Below, piece by piece: positions 17,092 through 25,996 of a stretch of 64,000 nt of DNA; within the stretch, counting starts at the first letter, position 1; each line of letters begins with the position of its first letter. The DNA comes from DATHTC01 sp963746805. GTDB taxonomy: Bacteria > Actinomycetota > Thermoleophilia > Gaiellales > Gaiellaceae. The notes beneath the pieces were generated by a model. It was not told the origin of the DNA. It worked only from the letters and a program-made list of their open reading frames with translations, and did not search any database. The position numbers were made by a program, and so were the translations under genes. The DNA is taken from assembly GCA_963746805.1 (NCBI GenBank), contig CAVVCQ010000005.1, positions 310,001-374,000 of the forward strand, given 5' to 3'.

Positions 17092-17631
17092 CCGAGCCCG
17101 TCAGGATCGTCCCCTACGACCCGGCCTGGCCGGCACGGTTCGAGGCGGAGAAGCGGGTGCTGGAGGACGGCGCTGGCGCCGTGGATCGTCGGCGGCGTCC
17201 ACCACATCGGCTCGACCGCGGTGCCGGGCCTCGCGGCGAAGCCGATCGTGGACGTGATGGTCGGCGTGGAGGGGCTCGAGCAGTCGCTGCCCGCACGATC
17301 CGCGGCGGAGGCCCTTGGCTACGTGTGGGCGCCGTACCGGCCGGAGGTCTTCCACTGGTTCTGCAAGCCGTCGCCCGAGCGGCGAACGCACCACCTCATC
17401 CTCGTCCCGGTCGACCACCCGACCTTCGCGGCGCGGCTGGCATTCCGGGACGCGCTGCGCGAGGACCCCTCCCTGGCGGCGGAGTACGAGGCGCTGAAGC
17501 GCGAGCTGGCGGGGCGGCACGAGTTCGACCGCGAGGCGTACACCGACGCCAAGTCGGATTTCGTGGTGCGCATGACCCGCGCGGCGCTCGCGCGGCAGCA
17601 CGCGTCCGAAGCGGCCACGACCGGTCGCTGA
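17076..17631 (+). CDS. GrpB/UPF0157 family protein, frameshifted in this sequence
   Basis: The two frame pieces together give a GrpB-domain protein of about 184 residues (nucleotidyltransferase-like fold, function largely unknown). The first piece reads VRIVPYDPAWPARFEAEK. The second has HHIGSTAVPGLAAKPIVDVMVGV, then RTHHLILVP and the C-terminal DREAYTDAKSDFVVRM, all hallmarks of the family. One extra base near 17168 breaks the frame; removing a G restores LEDALAPWIVGGVHHIGSTAVPG. The ATG at 17076 overlaps the end of the preceding dehydrogenase. The break is most likely a sequence error. Confidence 0.75.
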
Positions 17632-17656
17632 GACCGGCGTATTTCAAGCCCTCCTA

Positions 17657-18250
17657 CTAGACCGCGGCGCGGACGGTCGCGGCGCCCCAGACCTCGACGA
17701 AGAGGCGCGTCAGCGACGGGTCGAACTGCGTCCCCGCGCACCGCTCGAGCTCCGCGAGCGCGAGCGCGGACGGGACCGCTCGTCGGTACGGTCGGTTGGT
17801 CGTCATCGCGTCGTAGGCGTCGGCGAGCGCGAGCAGCCGCGCCTCCTCGGGGATCTCCTCGCCGCGCAGTCCTTGCGGGTAGCCGCCGCCGTCCCAGCGC
17901 TCGTGGTGGTGGAGCACGAGCGGGACCGCGCGCCGCGCCGCCTCGATCGACGCCACCACGCGGGCCCCGGCGGCGGGATGCACGCGGATCTGCTCCCGCT
18001 CGGCGTCGGTCAGCGGCCCGCGCTTCAGGAGCACGCCGATCGGCACCGCGACCTTCCCGACGTCGTGCAGCGTGCCGCCGATGCGCAGCGTCGCGATCCG
18101 CTCCTCGTGCCAGCCGAGCCGACGGGCGACCGCATCCGCGAGGGCGGTGACGCGCGCCGCGTGACCGCGCGTGGAGGGGTCGCGCGATTCGACTGCCGCA
18201 GAGAGCTCGACGAGCATGCCCGGCGCGGTCTTCGCGGGGCGGGGCCGCAT
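17657..18250 (-). CDS. HD-GYP domain phosphohydrolase
   Basis: A compact 197-residue HD-GYP protein with no attached receiver or sensor domain. These enzymes usually hydrolyse cyclic di-GMP. Motifs in order are STRGHAARV (His), GTLHDVGKVAVP (the HD pair), LHHHERWDGGGYPQGL (the GYP signature), and LADAYDAMTTNRPYR. The start is uncertain: ATG 18250 is chosen, with GGAGGG very close upstream; in-frame GTG codons further up, or an internal ATG near 18216, are alternatives. It is divergent from pntAA with only about 50 bp between them. No GGDEF protein is encoded in the window. Confidence 0.85.
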   Translation of the reverse strand: MRPRPAKTAPGMLVELSAAVESRDPSTRGHAARVTALADAVARRLGWHEERIATLRIGGTLHDVGKVAVPIGVLLKRGPLTDAEREQIRVHPAAGARVVASIEAARRAVPLVLHHHERWDGGGYPQGLRGEEIPEEARLLALADAYDAMTTNRPYRRAVPSALALAELERCAGTQFDPSLTRLFVEVWGAATVRAAV

Positions 18251-18301
18251 CCCTCCAAGCGCGGGCACGGCCGGAGTCGACCGCACTAGAGTGCGCGCGG
18301 C

Positions 18302-19378
18302 ATGAACGTCGGGGTCCCACGAGAGACAGCGGCGGACGAGCGCCGCGTGGCGCTCGTTCCGGACACGGTGAAGCGGCTCGTGGCAGCAGGCATCGACGTC
18401 GTCGTCGAGGCCGGCGCCGGAGCCGCCGCGTCGCACTCGGACTCGGCTTACGCAGACGTGGGCGCGACGATCGGCGACCCCTGGAGCGCCGACGTGGTCG
18501 CCGCCGTCCGCCGACCCGCCGCCGACAGGCTGCGCGACGGCCTCGTCCTGATCGGGTTCCTCCGCCCGCTCGACGACCCGGAGGGCCTCGAGGAGCTGCG
18601 GGCGAGCGGCGTGACGGCATTCGCGCTCGAGTCGATCCCGCGCACAACGCGCGCCCAGTCGATGGACGCGCTCTCGTCGCAGAGCACGGTCGGCGGCTAC
18701 AAGGCCGTCCTGCTCGCGGCCGAGCGGCTGCCGCGGTTCTTCCCGATGCTGACGACGGCCGCCGGCACCGTCCCGCCCGCGAGGGTGCTCGTCCTCGGCG
18801 CCGGTGTCGCCGGGCTGCAGGCGATCGCCACCGCGCGGCGCCTCGGCGCGCTCGTCTCCGGCTTCGACGTGCGCCCGGTCGTGCGCGAGCAGGTCGAGAG
18901 CCTCGGCGCGACCTTCCTCGACCTCGGCGTCGTCGGCGAGGAGACCGAGGGCGGCTACGCGCGCGAGCTGTCGGCCGAGGAGCAGGCCCGGCAGCAGACG
19001 GCGCTGGAGGAGCGGCTGCCCGACTTCGACGTCGTGATCACGACCGCGCTCGTTCCCGGCCGCCCAGCGCCGCGCCTCGTCCCGGCCTCGGCGGTCGAGC
19101 GGATGCGCCCCGGCTCCGTGATCGTCGACCTCGCCGCGGAGGCCGGCGGCAACTGCGAGCTGACGCGGCCCGGCGAGGTCGCGGAGGCGCACGGCGTCAC
19201 GATCGTCGGCCTCACGAACCTCCCGGCGACGATGCCCGCGGACGCGTCGCGACTGCTCTCGCGGAACGTCCAGGCGCTGTTGCAGCACCTCGCGCCCGAG
19301 GGTGAGCTCGTGCTCGACTTCGACGACGAGATCACCGCCGGCGCCTGCGTCGTCCGCCCGAAGGAGGTCGCCGCGTGA
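18302..19378 (+). CDS. pntAA: NAD(P) transhydrogenase alpha subunit, NAD-binding part
   Basis: This 358-residue soluble domain I of proton-translocating transhydrogenase binds NAD(H) and passes hydride to NADP in domain III. The N-terminus MNVGVPRETAADERRVALVPDTV is diagnostic for the alanine dehydrogenase/PntA fold. The nucleotide motif LVLGAGVAGLQAIATARRLGA and the following FDVRPVVREQVESLGA are intact, and RxAP-type KxVP-like SMDALSSQSTVGGYKAV supplies the mobile loop region. Split alpha subunits (pntAA plus pntAB) are usual in Actinobacteria. It is the first gene of an overlapping operon with pntAB, pntB and an ornithine-cyclodeaminase homologue. Confidence 0.93.
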   Translation: MNVGVPRETAADERRVALVPDTVKRLVAAGIDVVVEAGAGAAASHSDSAYADVGATIGDPWSADVVAAVRRPAADRLRDGLVLIGFLRPLDDPEGLEELRASGVTAFALESIPRTTRAQSMDALSSQSTVGGYKAVLLAAERLPRFFPMLTTAAGTVPPARVLVLGAGVAGLQAIATARRLGALVSGFDVRPVVREQVESLGATFLDLGVVGEETEGGYARELSAEEQARQQTALEERLPDFDVVITTALVPGRPAPRLVPASAVERMRPGSVIVDLAAEAGGNCELTRPGEVAEAHGVTIVGLTNLPATMPADASRLLSRNVQALLQHLAPEGELVLDFDDEITAGACVVRPKEVAA

Positions 19379-19680
19379 GCGTCGAGCTCGTCACCGAGAT
19401 CACCATCCTCGTCCTCGCGATCTTCCTCGGCTTCGAGGTGATCTCCAAGGTGCCGACGCTGCTGCACACGCCGCTCATGTCGGGGACGAACGCGATCCAC
19501 GGCATCGTCATCGTCGGCGCGATCCTCGTCGCCGGGAGCCCCGGCGCGGACACCCTCACAAGGGTCATCGGGCTGATCGCGGTGGCCCTCGGCGCGGCGA
19601 ACGTGGTCGGCGGGTTCGTCGTCACGGACCGCATGCTCGAGATGTTCAAGCGCCGGGGCCCGGGTGGGCGAGACCGCTAG
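19375..19680 (+). CDS. pntAB: NAD(P) transhydrogenase alpha subunit, membrane part
   Basis: A 101-residue membrane protein forming the alpha-derived part of domain II. It has three hydrophobic helices: ITILVLAIFLGFEVISKVP, then HGIVIVGAILVAG, and VIGLIAVALGAANVVGGFVV. The segment HTPLMSGTNAIHGI is the family signature. The GTG start overlaps the pntAA stop by four bases, and its 3-prime end overlaps pntB by 17 bases, so translation of the three subunits is tightly coupled. Confidence 0.93.
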   Translation: MSVELVTEITILVLAIFLGFEVISKVPTLLHTPLMSGTNAIHGIVIVGAILVAGSPGADTLTRVIGLIAVALGAANVVGGFVVTDRMLEMFKRRGPGGRDR

Positions 19681-21046
19681 CAGCCTGCTCTACCTCGTCG
19701 CGATGGTGTGCTTCATCGTCGCGCTGCGGTTCCTCTCCTCCCCGAGCCGCGCCCGGCTGGGGAACCTCGTCGGCGCGGCCGGGATGCTGATCGCGATCGT
19801 CGTCACGCTCGCGCAGGAGGGACTCGAGAACTACCTCGGGATCGGCGTGGCGATGGCGATCGGCGGGGCTGTCGGCGTCGTCGGCGCGCGCAGCGTGAAG
19901 ATGACCGCGATGCCGCAGATGGTGGCGCTGTTCAACGGCGTCGGCGGCGGCGCGGCGGCGCTCATCGCGCTCGCGGAGTTCGATGCGCTCGGCGGCGGCC
20001 TCGAGGGCGAGGAGGCGGTGTCGGTCGCCTTCTCCGGGTTGATCGGCGCGATCTCGTTCGCCGGCTCGCTCGTGGCGTTCGCGAAGCTGCAGGAGCTCCT
20101 CAGCGGACGGCCGATCACGTACCCGGGCCAGCAGGTCGTCAACGCGCTCGTGGTGCTGGTCGCCCTCGCCCTGGCGGTCTCGATCGTCGCCGGGACGGAG
20201 CAGGGCTGGGTGATCTGGGCCATGATCGGCGCGGCGGCGGTGTTCGGGGTGCTGTTCGTGCTGCCGATCGGTGGTGCCGACATGCCGGTCGTCATCTCGC
20301 TCCTGAACGCGTTCACCGGCCTCGCCGCGGCCGCGACCGGGTTCGTGCTGCACGAGAACGTCCTCATCGTCAGCGGCGCGCTCGTCGGAGCCTCCGGCAC
20401 GCTGCTCACGATCCTCATGGGGCGGGCGATGAACCGGTCGCTCGCGAACGTCCTCTTCGGCGCCTTCGGCCAGGTGCAGGCGACCACGGCGACTGCGGGC
20501 GCGCAGGACGGGCGCACAGCCCGAGCCACCACGGCCGAGGACGTCGCGGTGATGCTCGCGTACGCGCGCCGCGTCGTCTTCGTCCCGGGCTACGGCCTCG
20601 CGGTGGCGCAGGCGCAGCACGACGTCCGCGCCCTCGCCGACCAGCTGCAGGAACGCGGCGTCGACGTGAAGTACGCGATCCACCCCGTCGCCGGGCGCAT
20701 GCCGGGGCACATGAACGTGCTCCTCGCGGAGGCGAACGTCCCGTACGACGAGCTCGTGGAGATGGAGCAGATCAACCCGGAGTTCCCGCAGACCGACGTG
20801 GCGGTGATCCTCGGCGCCAACGACGTCGTCAACCCCTCCGCCCGCTCCGACACCGGCAGCCCGATCTACGGCATGCCCATCCTCGACGTCGACAAGGCCG
20901 GCGCGGTCGTGGTCGTGAAGCGGTCGATGAGCCCCGGGTTCGCCGGCATCGACAACCCGCTGTTCTACGACCCGAAGACCGTGATGCTGTTCGCGGACGC
21001 CAAGGGCGCGCTCGAGCAGATCGGCGCGGCGCTGAAGTCGGTATGA
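19664..21046 (+). CDS. pntB: NAD(P) transhydrogenase beta subunit
   Basis: PntB (460 aa) supplies most of the proton-conducting membrane domain and the NADP(H)-binding domain III. About eight hydrophobic segments fill the first 270 residues, with MPQMVALFNGVGGGAAALIA typical of domain II. From about residue 285 the soluble domain shows FVPGYGLAVAQAQHDVRALADQL (the NADP-binding GYG motif), HPVAGRMPGHMNVLLAEA, and GANDVVNPSARSD. The GTG start overlaps pntAB. Its stop overlaps the next ATG (ATGA), so the fourth gene is in the same transcript. Confidence 0.95.
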   Translation: MGETASSLLYLVAMVCFIVALRFLSSPSRARLGNLVGAAGMLIAIVVTLAQEGLENYLGIGVAMAIGGAVGVVGARSVKMTAMPQMVALFNGVGGGAAALIALAEFDALGGGLEGEEAVSVAFSGLIGAISFAGSLVAFAKLQELLSGRPITYPGQQVVNALVVLVALALAVSIVAGTEQGWVIWAMIGAAAVFGVLFVLPIGGADMPVVISLLNAFTGLAAAATGFVLHENVLIVSGALVGASGTLLTILMGRAMNRSLANVLFGAFGQVQATTATAGAQDGRTARATTAEDVAVMLAYARRVVFVPGYGLAVAQAQHDVRALADQLQERGVDVKYAIHPVAGRMPGHMNVLLAEANVPYDELVEMEQINPEFPQTDVAVILGANDVVNPSARSDTGSPIYGMPILDVDKAGAVVVVKRSMSPGFAGIDNPLFYDPKTVMLFADAKGALEQIGAALKSV

Positions 21047-21981
21047 CCGGGATCCCGCTCGTCTCCGGCCGCGACGTCGAGCGCGCGGTGCCGCCGGAGC
21101 GTGCGCTCGCGGCCGTGCGCGACGCCTTCGTCCGCTTCGCTCGCGGGGAGTGGACGATGCAGCCGAAGCTCTACGTGACGAACTACCCGGCGGGCGACTT
21201 CCGCGCGATGCCGGCGCTCGGCGGCGGCCATGCACTGCTGAAGTGGGTGACCTCGTTCCCCGGGAACCCGTCGCGGGGCCTGCCGACCGTGACCGGGCTC
21301 GTGGTGCTGTCCGATGCCGAGACGGGGATGCCGGAGGCCGTGTTCGATGCCGGGGCCGTGACCGCGCTGCGGACCGGGGCCGCGGCTGTGGTCGCGGCGG
21401 AGGCGCTGGCGCGTCCGGATGCGTCGACGTGGGCGGTCGTCGGCGTGGGCGTCAACGGCGAGGCGTCAGCGCGGATGCTCGCCGCCTCCGGACGCGAGCC
21501 GCTGCTGTGGGACCTCGAGGAGGAGCGCGCTCGTGCCGTCGCGGCGCGCGTCGGAGGACGGGTCGTGTCGCGAGAGGAGGCGCTCGCCGCGGACGTCGTC
21601 ATCACCGTGACGCCCGGAAAGGCCGTGCTCTACGGGGACGGCGCCCTGCGGGCTGGGCAGCACGTGTCGCTCATGGGCGCGGACGGCCCGGGCAAGGCGG
21701 AGGTCGCGGTCGGCGAGCTGGCGCGCGCACGGCTCTTCTGCGACGACTGGGAGCAGGCGAGCCACGGCGGCGAGCTCGCGGCGGCGGTCTCGGCCGGAGC
21801 GGTCGGGCGCGACGAGGTGACCATGCTCGGCGACGTGCTCGCGGGCAGCGACGAGGGGCGGCGCTCGGACGGCGAGATCACGCTCTTCGACTCGACAGGG
21901 CTCGCGATCCAGGACCTCGCGATCGCGCTCGCCGCGCTCGAGCGGCTGGACGAGCTCGACGTCCCGCGCTTCGAGCCCTGA
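21043..21981 (+). CDS. Ornithine cyclodeaminase/mu-crystallin family protein
   Basis: This 312-residue protein has the family layout: N-terminal VSGRDVERAVPPERALAAVRDAFVRF, substrate region GGGHALLKWVTSFPGNP, then TALRTGAAAVVAAEAL and a Rossmann motif VVGVGVNGEASARML. The C-terminus reads EITLFDSTGLAIQDLAIA. Family members are NAD(P)-dependent ornithine cyclodeaminases, alanine dehydrogenases or imine reductases, and sequence alone does not decide. The start overlaps pntB by four bases, an unusual partnership: a transhydrogenase co-expressed with an NAD(P)-dependent amino-acid/imine enzyme. It is convergent with the ridA-like gene; their stop codons abut. Confidence 0.87.
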   Translation: MTGIPLVSGRDVERAVPPERALAAVRDAFVRFARGEWTMQPKLYVTNYPAGDFRAMPALGGGHALLKWVTSFPGNPSRGLPTVTGLVVLSDAETGMPEAVFDAGAVTALRTGAAAVVAAEALARPDASTWAVVGVGVNGEASARMLAASGREPLLWDLEEERARAVAARVGGRVVSREEALAADVVITVTPGKAVLYGDGALRAGQHVSLMGADGPGKAEVAVGELARARLFCDDWEQASHGGELAAAVSAGAVGRDEVTMLGDVLAGSDEGRRSDGEITLFDSTGLAIQDLAIALAALERLDELDVPRFEP

Positions 21982-22374
21982 TCAGGCGACGACCGCGATC
22001 GCCTCGATCTCGACGAGCTGGCCCTCGTAGCCGAGGGTGGCGACGCCGAGGAGCGTGCTCGGCGCGCCGGCGAGCGGCGAGCGGCGGACGACCTCCCAGA
22101 CCTCCGCGAGCGGGCCGCGGCCGTCCGGCGTGACGACGTAGACCGTGGTCTTCGCGACGTCGTCGGGGGTCGCGCCCCCGGCGGTGAGCGCCTCGAGCAG
22201 GTTCGCGATCACGCGTCGCGTCTGCTCGCCGTAGTCGCCCGGGCCGACGAGCGAGCCGTCGGCGTCGAGCGGCACGCCGCCGGCGGTGAGCACGAGGCGT
22301 CCGTCCGCGACCGCGACGTGCGCGTAGTCCGGCGGCGGGAAGAGCCCCGGGACGACGCGCCGCTCGACCGTCAT
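21982..22374 (-). CDS. RidA/YjgF-family imine deaminase
   Basis: A 130-residue RidA-fold protein. RidA hydrolyses reactive enamine/imine intermediates made by PLP- or FAD-dependent amino-acid enzymes. The N-terminal strand, GGVPLDADGSLVGPGDYGEQTRRVIANL and the C-terminal VATLGYEGQLVEIEAIAVV fit the family. The archetypal RidA arginine in the C-terminal CV(E/D)-R loop is not obvious, so it may belong to one of the Rid subfamilies 1-7. Its ATG overlaps the stop of the amino-acid oxidase upstream, which points to a role in clearing the imine that oxidase makes. Confidence 0.82.
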   Translation of the reverse strand: MTVERRVVPGLFPPPDYAHVAVADGRLVLTAGGVPLDADGSLVGPGDYGEQTRRVIANLLEALTAGGATPDDVAKTTVYVVTPDGRGPLAEVWEVVRRSPLAGAPSTLLGVATLGYEGQLVEIEAIAVVA

Positions 22375-23504
22375 GCGGCCGCGGCGAGCAGGCGGTCGGG
22401 CCGGAACTGCTCCAGCATCGGCTCGTCCTCCCCGAGCAGCGCCCGACCGGCCGCCTCGCCGCAGGCGAAGCCGAGCACGTTGCCGTGCCCGGAGTAGCCG
22501 CCGGCGATCCAGACGCGGTCGTCATGCGGATGCGGGCCGACGACCGGAAGGAAGTCGAGCACGAGCCCGAAGGTGCCGGCCCAGCGATGTTCGACCGCCA
22601 CCGGGCGCCCGACGACGTCTGCGACGAACCGCTCGAGCGCCTCCTGGATCGGCGCGGTGGTCGTCTCGTCGGCCGTGAACTCGGTGTCGAGGGCGTAGTC
22701 GCGGAAGCCTCCGGCGAGGACGCGGCCGTCGGGCGTCTGCTGCCAGTAGTCGAAGCCGTGGCGGCCGTAGTGCGGGCACCCGAAGACGCGCTCGGCGAGC
22801 GGCTCGGTCGCGAGCATCTGGCCCCGCGTCGGGATGATCGAGCCCTCGAGCTCGCCCAGGAGCCCGCTCGGATAGCCGTCCGTCGCGACGACGACGCGGT
22901 CGGCGTCGAGCTCGTCCAGCGACGCCACCCGGTCGTGCTCGCGGACGTCCACGCCGGCCTCCGCGGCGAAGACGGCCAGCTGCCGCACCCACCGCGCCGG
23001 CTGCAGCGCGGCGTCGCCGGGGTGGAAGATGGCAGCCGGGAACCGCTCCCCGATCTGCCCGGGGAGCTCGTCCCGCCACTCGGCCGCGAACCCGTCCTCG
23101 ACGAGTGCGTCGTACTCGCGCCGGATCTCGTCGCGCTCGTCCTCGTCCGCGGCCAGGCGCAGGCTGCCGACCGGCTCGAACGCGTCGCCGCCGAGCTCGA
23201 GCATGCGCGCGAGCGCGTCCTCGGTCCAGCGCCAGTACGACCGCGCGGCCCCGGCACCCATCCACTCGCGCGCGACGTCGTAGGCCATCGCGCCCCCGCG
23301 AAGGGCGAAGCCGCCGTTGCGGCCGCTCGCGCCGGACGCGACCTCGCGCGCTTCGTGCACGCGCACGCTGCGCCCTCCGCGGGCGAGCGCGACCGCGCAG
23401 GCGAGACCGGTGACGCCCCCGCCGACGATCGCGACGTCGACGGTGCCCCCGCGCGGACGCACGGGGAGCGGCTCGTGCGGCTCGAGGAGCCAGTAGGAGC
23501 TCAC
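22371..23504 (-). CDS. FAD-dependent amino-acid/amine oxidase (DAO family)
   Basis: The 377-residue flavoenzyme resembles gamma-glutamylputrescine oxidase and related DAO proteins. Key segments are VDVAIVGGGVTGLACAVALARGG (about 22-44), the flavin-adjacent EVASGASGRNGGFALRGG, and the C-terminal IAGGYSGHGNVLGFACGEAAGRAL. The N-terminal SYWLLEPHEP is typical for this subgroup. It precedes and is coupled to ridA, a frequent partner because the oxidase product is an imine. The substrate is not identified; a polyamine or amino acid is expected. Confidence 0.85.
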   Translation of the reverse strand: MSSYWLLEPHEPLPVRPRGGTVDVAIVGGGVTGLACAVALARGGRSVRVHEAREVASGASGRNGGFALRGGAMAYDVAREWMGAGAARSYWRWTEDALARMLELGGDAFEPVGSLRLAADEDERDEIRREYDALVEDGFAAEWRDELPGQIGERFPAAIFHPGDAALQPARWVRQLAVFAAEAGVDVREHDRVASLDELDADRVVVATDGYPSGLLGELEGSIIPTRGQMLATEPLAERVFGCPHYGRHGFDYWQQTPDGRVLAGGFRDYALDTEFTADETTTAPIQEALERFVADVVGRPVAVEHRWAGTFGLVLDFLPVVGPHPHDDRVWIAGGYSGHGNVLGFACGEAAGRALLGEDEPMLEQFRPDRLLAAAA

Positions 23505-23517
23505 GCGGCGATCCTAG

Positions 23518-24456
23518 TCACACCCCCTTCCGGTAGATGCCGTCCGCGGCCGTCACCGCGCCCTCGAGCTCGAGCTCGACCAGCCGCGCGGCGAGCTGCG
23601 CCGCGTCCCGTCCCGTCGCCCGCGCGAGCTCGTCCGCCGTCGCCGGGAGCAGGTCGAGGAGCGGATCGTCCGCCGAGGCCGAGGCCGCCGCCTCGAGCCC
23701 GAGCGTCTCGAGGACGTCGGCGACGGCGCAGAGCGGTGTCGCGCCGGCGCGGAGCAGGGCGTTCGTGCCGTCCGAGAGCGTGCTCGTGATCTCTCCCGGA
23801 ACCGCGAACACGTCGCGACCTTCCTCCATCGCGAAGTCCGCGGTGATGAGGGCACCGCTCCGTTCGCGAGCCTCGACCACGACCGTCGCGACCGCGAGCC
23901 CCGCGACGATCCGGTTGCGCGCCGGGAAGCGCCACGGCGCCGGCTCGACGCCCGGTGCGTACTCCGACACGATCAGACCCCGTTCGCCGATCCGTCCTGC
24001 GAGCGTGCGGTTCGCCGCCGGATAGTCGCGGTCGACCCCGCACCCGAGGACGGCGACCGTGAGCCCGTCCGCCTCGAGCGCGCCCTCGTGGGCCCGGGCG
24101 TCGATCCCGCGAGCGAGGCCGCTTACGACGACGAGGCCCGCGGCCGCGAGCTCACGACCGAGCCGTCGTGCGACCTCGGCGCCGTAGCCGCTGCACGCGC
24201 GGGCTCCGACCACGGCGACCGCCGGCCGCGCGAGCACGTCAGCCGTCGCGTCGCCGCGCAGGAACAGCCCCGGCGGCGGGTCGTGGATCGCCCGCAGGAG
24301 GGGCGGGAACGCCTCCGACGAGCGGGCCACGAAGCGGAGCCCACGGGCCTCGAGCCTGGCCCGGAACGCGCGCTCGTCGAACCGTGCGGCGAACGCCGCC
24401 AGCCCGCGGGGGCGGGGCGCCTCGGACGCGAGCACGGCTGCCGCGAGGTCGCTCAT
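23518..24456 (-). CDS. dprA: DNA-processing protein DprA
   Basis: DprA (312 aa) binds incoming single-stranded DNA and loads RecA during natural transformation. The Rossmann-like core is clear: VAVVGARACSGYGAEVARRLGREL, VSGLARGIDARAHEGAL, VAVLGCGVDRDYPAANRTL, IVSEYAPG, PARNRIVAGLA, and ALITADFAMEEGRDVFAVPGE. A C-terminal winged-helix-like tail (from about residue 265, ATADELARATG) is present. The ATG at 24456 has GGAGGG upstream and overlaps the comM stop (ATGA), giving the usual comM-dprA pair of Actinobacteria. Confidence 0.95.
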   Translation of the reverse strand: MSDLAAAVLASEAPRPRGLAAFAARFDERAFRARLEARGLRFVARSSEAFPPLLRAIHDPPPGLFLRGDATADVLARPAVAVVGARACSGYGAEVARRLGRELAAAGLVVVSGLARGIDARAHEGALEADGLTVAVLGCGVDRDYPAANRTLAGRIGERGLIVSEYAPGVEPAPWRFPARNRIVAGLAVATVVVEARERSGALITADFAMEEGRDVFAVPGEITSTLSDGTNALLRAGATPLCAVADVLETLGLEAAASASADDPLLDLLPATADELARATGRDAAQLAARLVELELEGAVTAADGIYRKGV

Positions 24457-25920
24457 GGTCCCTCCAACTCGCGTGGCGAGCGGTACGACAGCGCCTCGGC
24501 CACGTGCTCGGGCAGGACGGACTCGGCGGCCGCGAGCGCCGCCACCGTCCGCGCGACCCGCGCCACGCGGGCCCGCCCGCGCCCGGAGAGCGGCAGGCGC
24601 TCCACGGCGCGGTCGAGCAGCGCGTCGGCCTCGCGCGTCCGCCGGAGCGGCGTCCCGTCCAGGCGCTCGCGCGCCTCCCCCACCCTGGCCCGAACGGGCA
24701 CGGACGCTTCGGCAGGCCCGGCGGCCAGCTCCACGGCGCGCGCCCGCGGGACGACGACGACGAGGTCGAAGCGGTCGAGCAGCGCGCGCGAGAGCTTGTC
24801 GCGGAACGCGGCGAGGCGCTGCGGCGAGCAGGTGCAGCCGCCGCCGCGGTCGCCGCGGCCGCCGCAGGGACACAGGTTCATCGTTCCCACGAGCTGGAAC
24901 CGCGCGGGGAAGAGCGCCCGACCGCCGACGCGGGCGACGCTGACGAAGCCGTCCTCGAGCGGCTGCCGGAGGGCCTCGAGCGCCGGACGCTGGAACTCCG
25001 GGAGCTCGTCGAGAAGGAGCACGCCGTGGTGCGCGAGGCTCGCCTCGCCCGGCCGCGGCCCGGGCCCGCCGCCGACGATCGCGGCGGTCGAGGCACTGTG
25101 GTGCGGCGCGCGGAACGGCCGCGCGAAGACGACGGGACGGTCGGCCGAGAGCAGCCCCGCGACCGAGTGGATCCGCGTCACCTCGAGCACCTCGCCGTCG
25201 GCGAGCGGCGGCAGGATCCCGGGAAGACGCCGGGCGAGCATCGTCTTCCCGGTTCCCGGCGGCCCGGCGAGGAGCAGGTTGTGGCCGCCCGCGGCCGCGA
25301 GCTCGAGCGCCCGCCGCGCCCGCTCCTGCCCGCGCACGTCGGTGAGGTCCGGCGCCGAACGGCTCCGGCGGCGATGCCTCCTCGTCGCCCGGCTCCCACG
25401 CCGGCAGCTCGACCTCGCCCGCGAGGTACCCTGCGGCCTCCGCCAGATGGCGTACCGGCACCGGCTCGACGCCCGCGAGCGCGACCTCCGCCGCCGACTG
25501 CTCCGCGCAGAGCATGCGTCCGAGGCCCGAGCGCCGCGCGCCTTCCGCCACGGCCAGCGCGCCGCCGACGGGCCGGATGCGGCCGTCGAGCGAGAGCTCA
25601 CCCAACGACGCGTGCAGGGCGAGCAGGTCGCTCGACACCTGCCCGGATGCCGCGAGAATCGCGAGCGCGATGGGGAGGTCGAAGCCGGACCCCTCCTTGC
25701 GCAGGCTCGCCGGCGCGAGGTTGACAGTGATCCGGCCGCCGGGCCAGTGCCGCTCGGCCGACGCGATCCCGCTGCGCACGCGCTCCTTCGCCTCCTGGCA
25801 GGCGCGGTCGGCAAGGCCGACGATCGAGAGGGCGGGGACGCTGCCGCGGACGTGGGCCTCCACCTCGACGCGACGGGCGTCGAGGCCGACGACGGCGTGG
25901 GTGACCGCGCGCGCGAGCAC
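24453..25920 (-). CDS. comM: YifB/ComM Mg-chelatase-like AAA ATPase, frameshifted in this sequence
   Basis: Two frame pieces form one ComM-type protein of about 488 residues, a hexameric helicase that aids branch migration in transformation. The N-terminal ChlI-like domain reads VEAHVRGSVPALSIVGLAD and GRITVNLAPASLRKEGSGFDLPIA. The AAA core has the Walker A LAGPPGTGKTMLARRLPGIL, FRAPHHSASTAAIVGGG, GVLLLDELPEF, and a zinc-knuckle-like CPCGGRGDRGGGCTC. The break near 25359 is one extra G; removing it restores EPFAPDLTDVRGQ. The GTG start has family-typical MLARAV-like residues. It is coupled to dprA. Confidence 0.85.
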
Positions 25921-25996
25921 CCTGCCGACGGTACGGTCGCACCCCGCACGTCTCTGTGCCGAATTCGTGCCGGAAGCGTGTGATAGACAACCCGAT

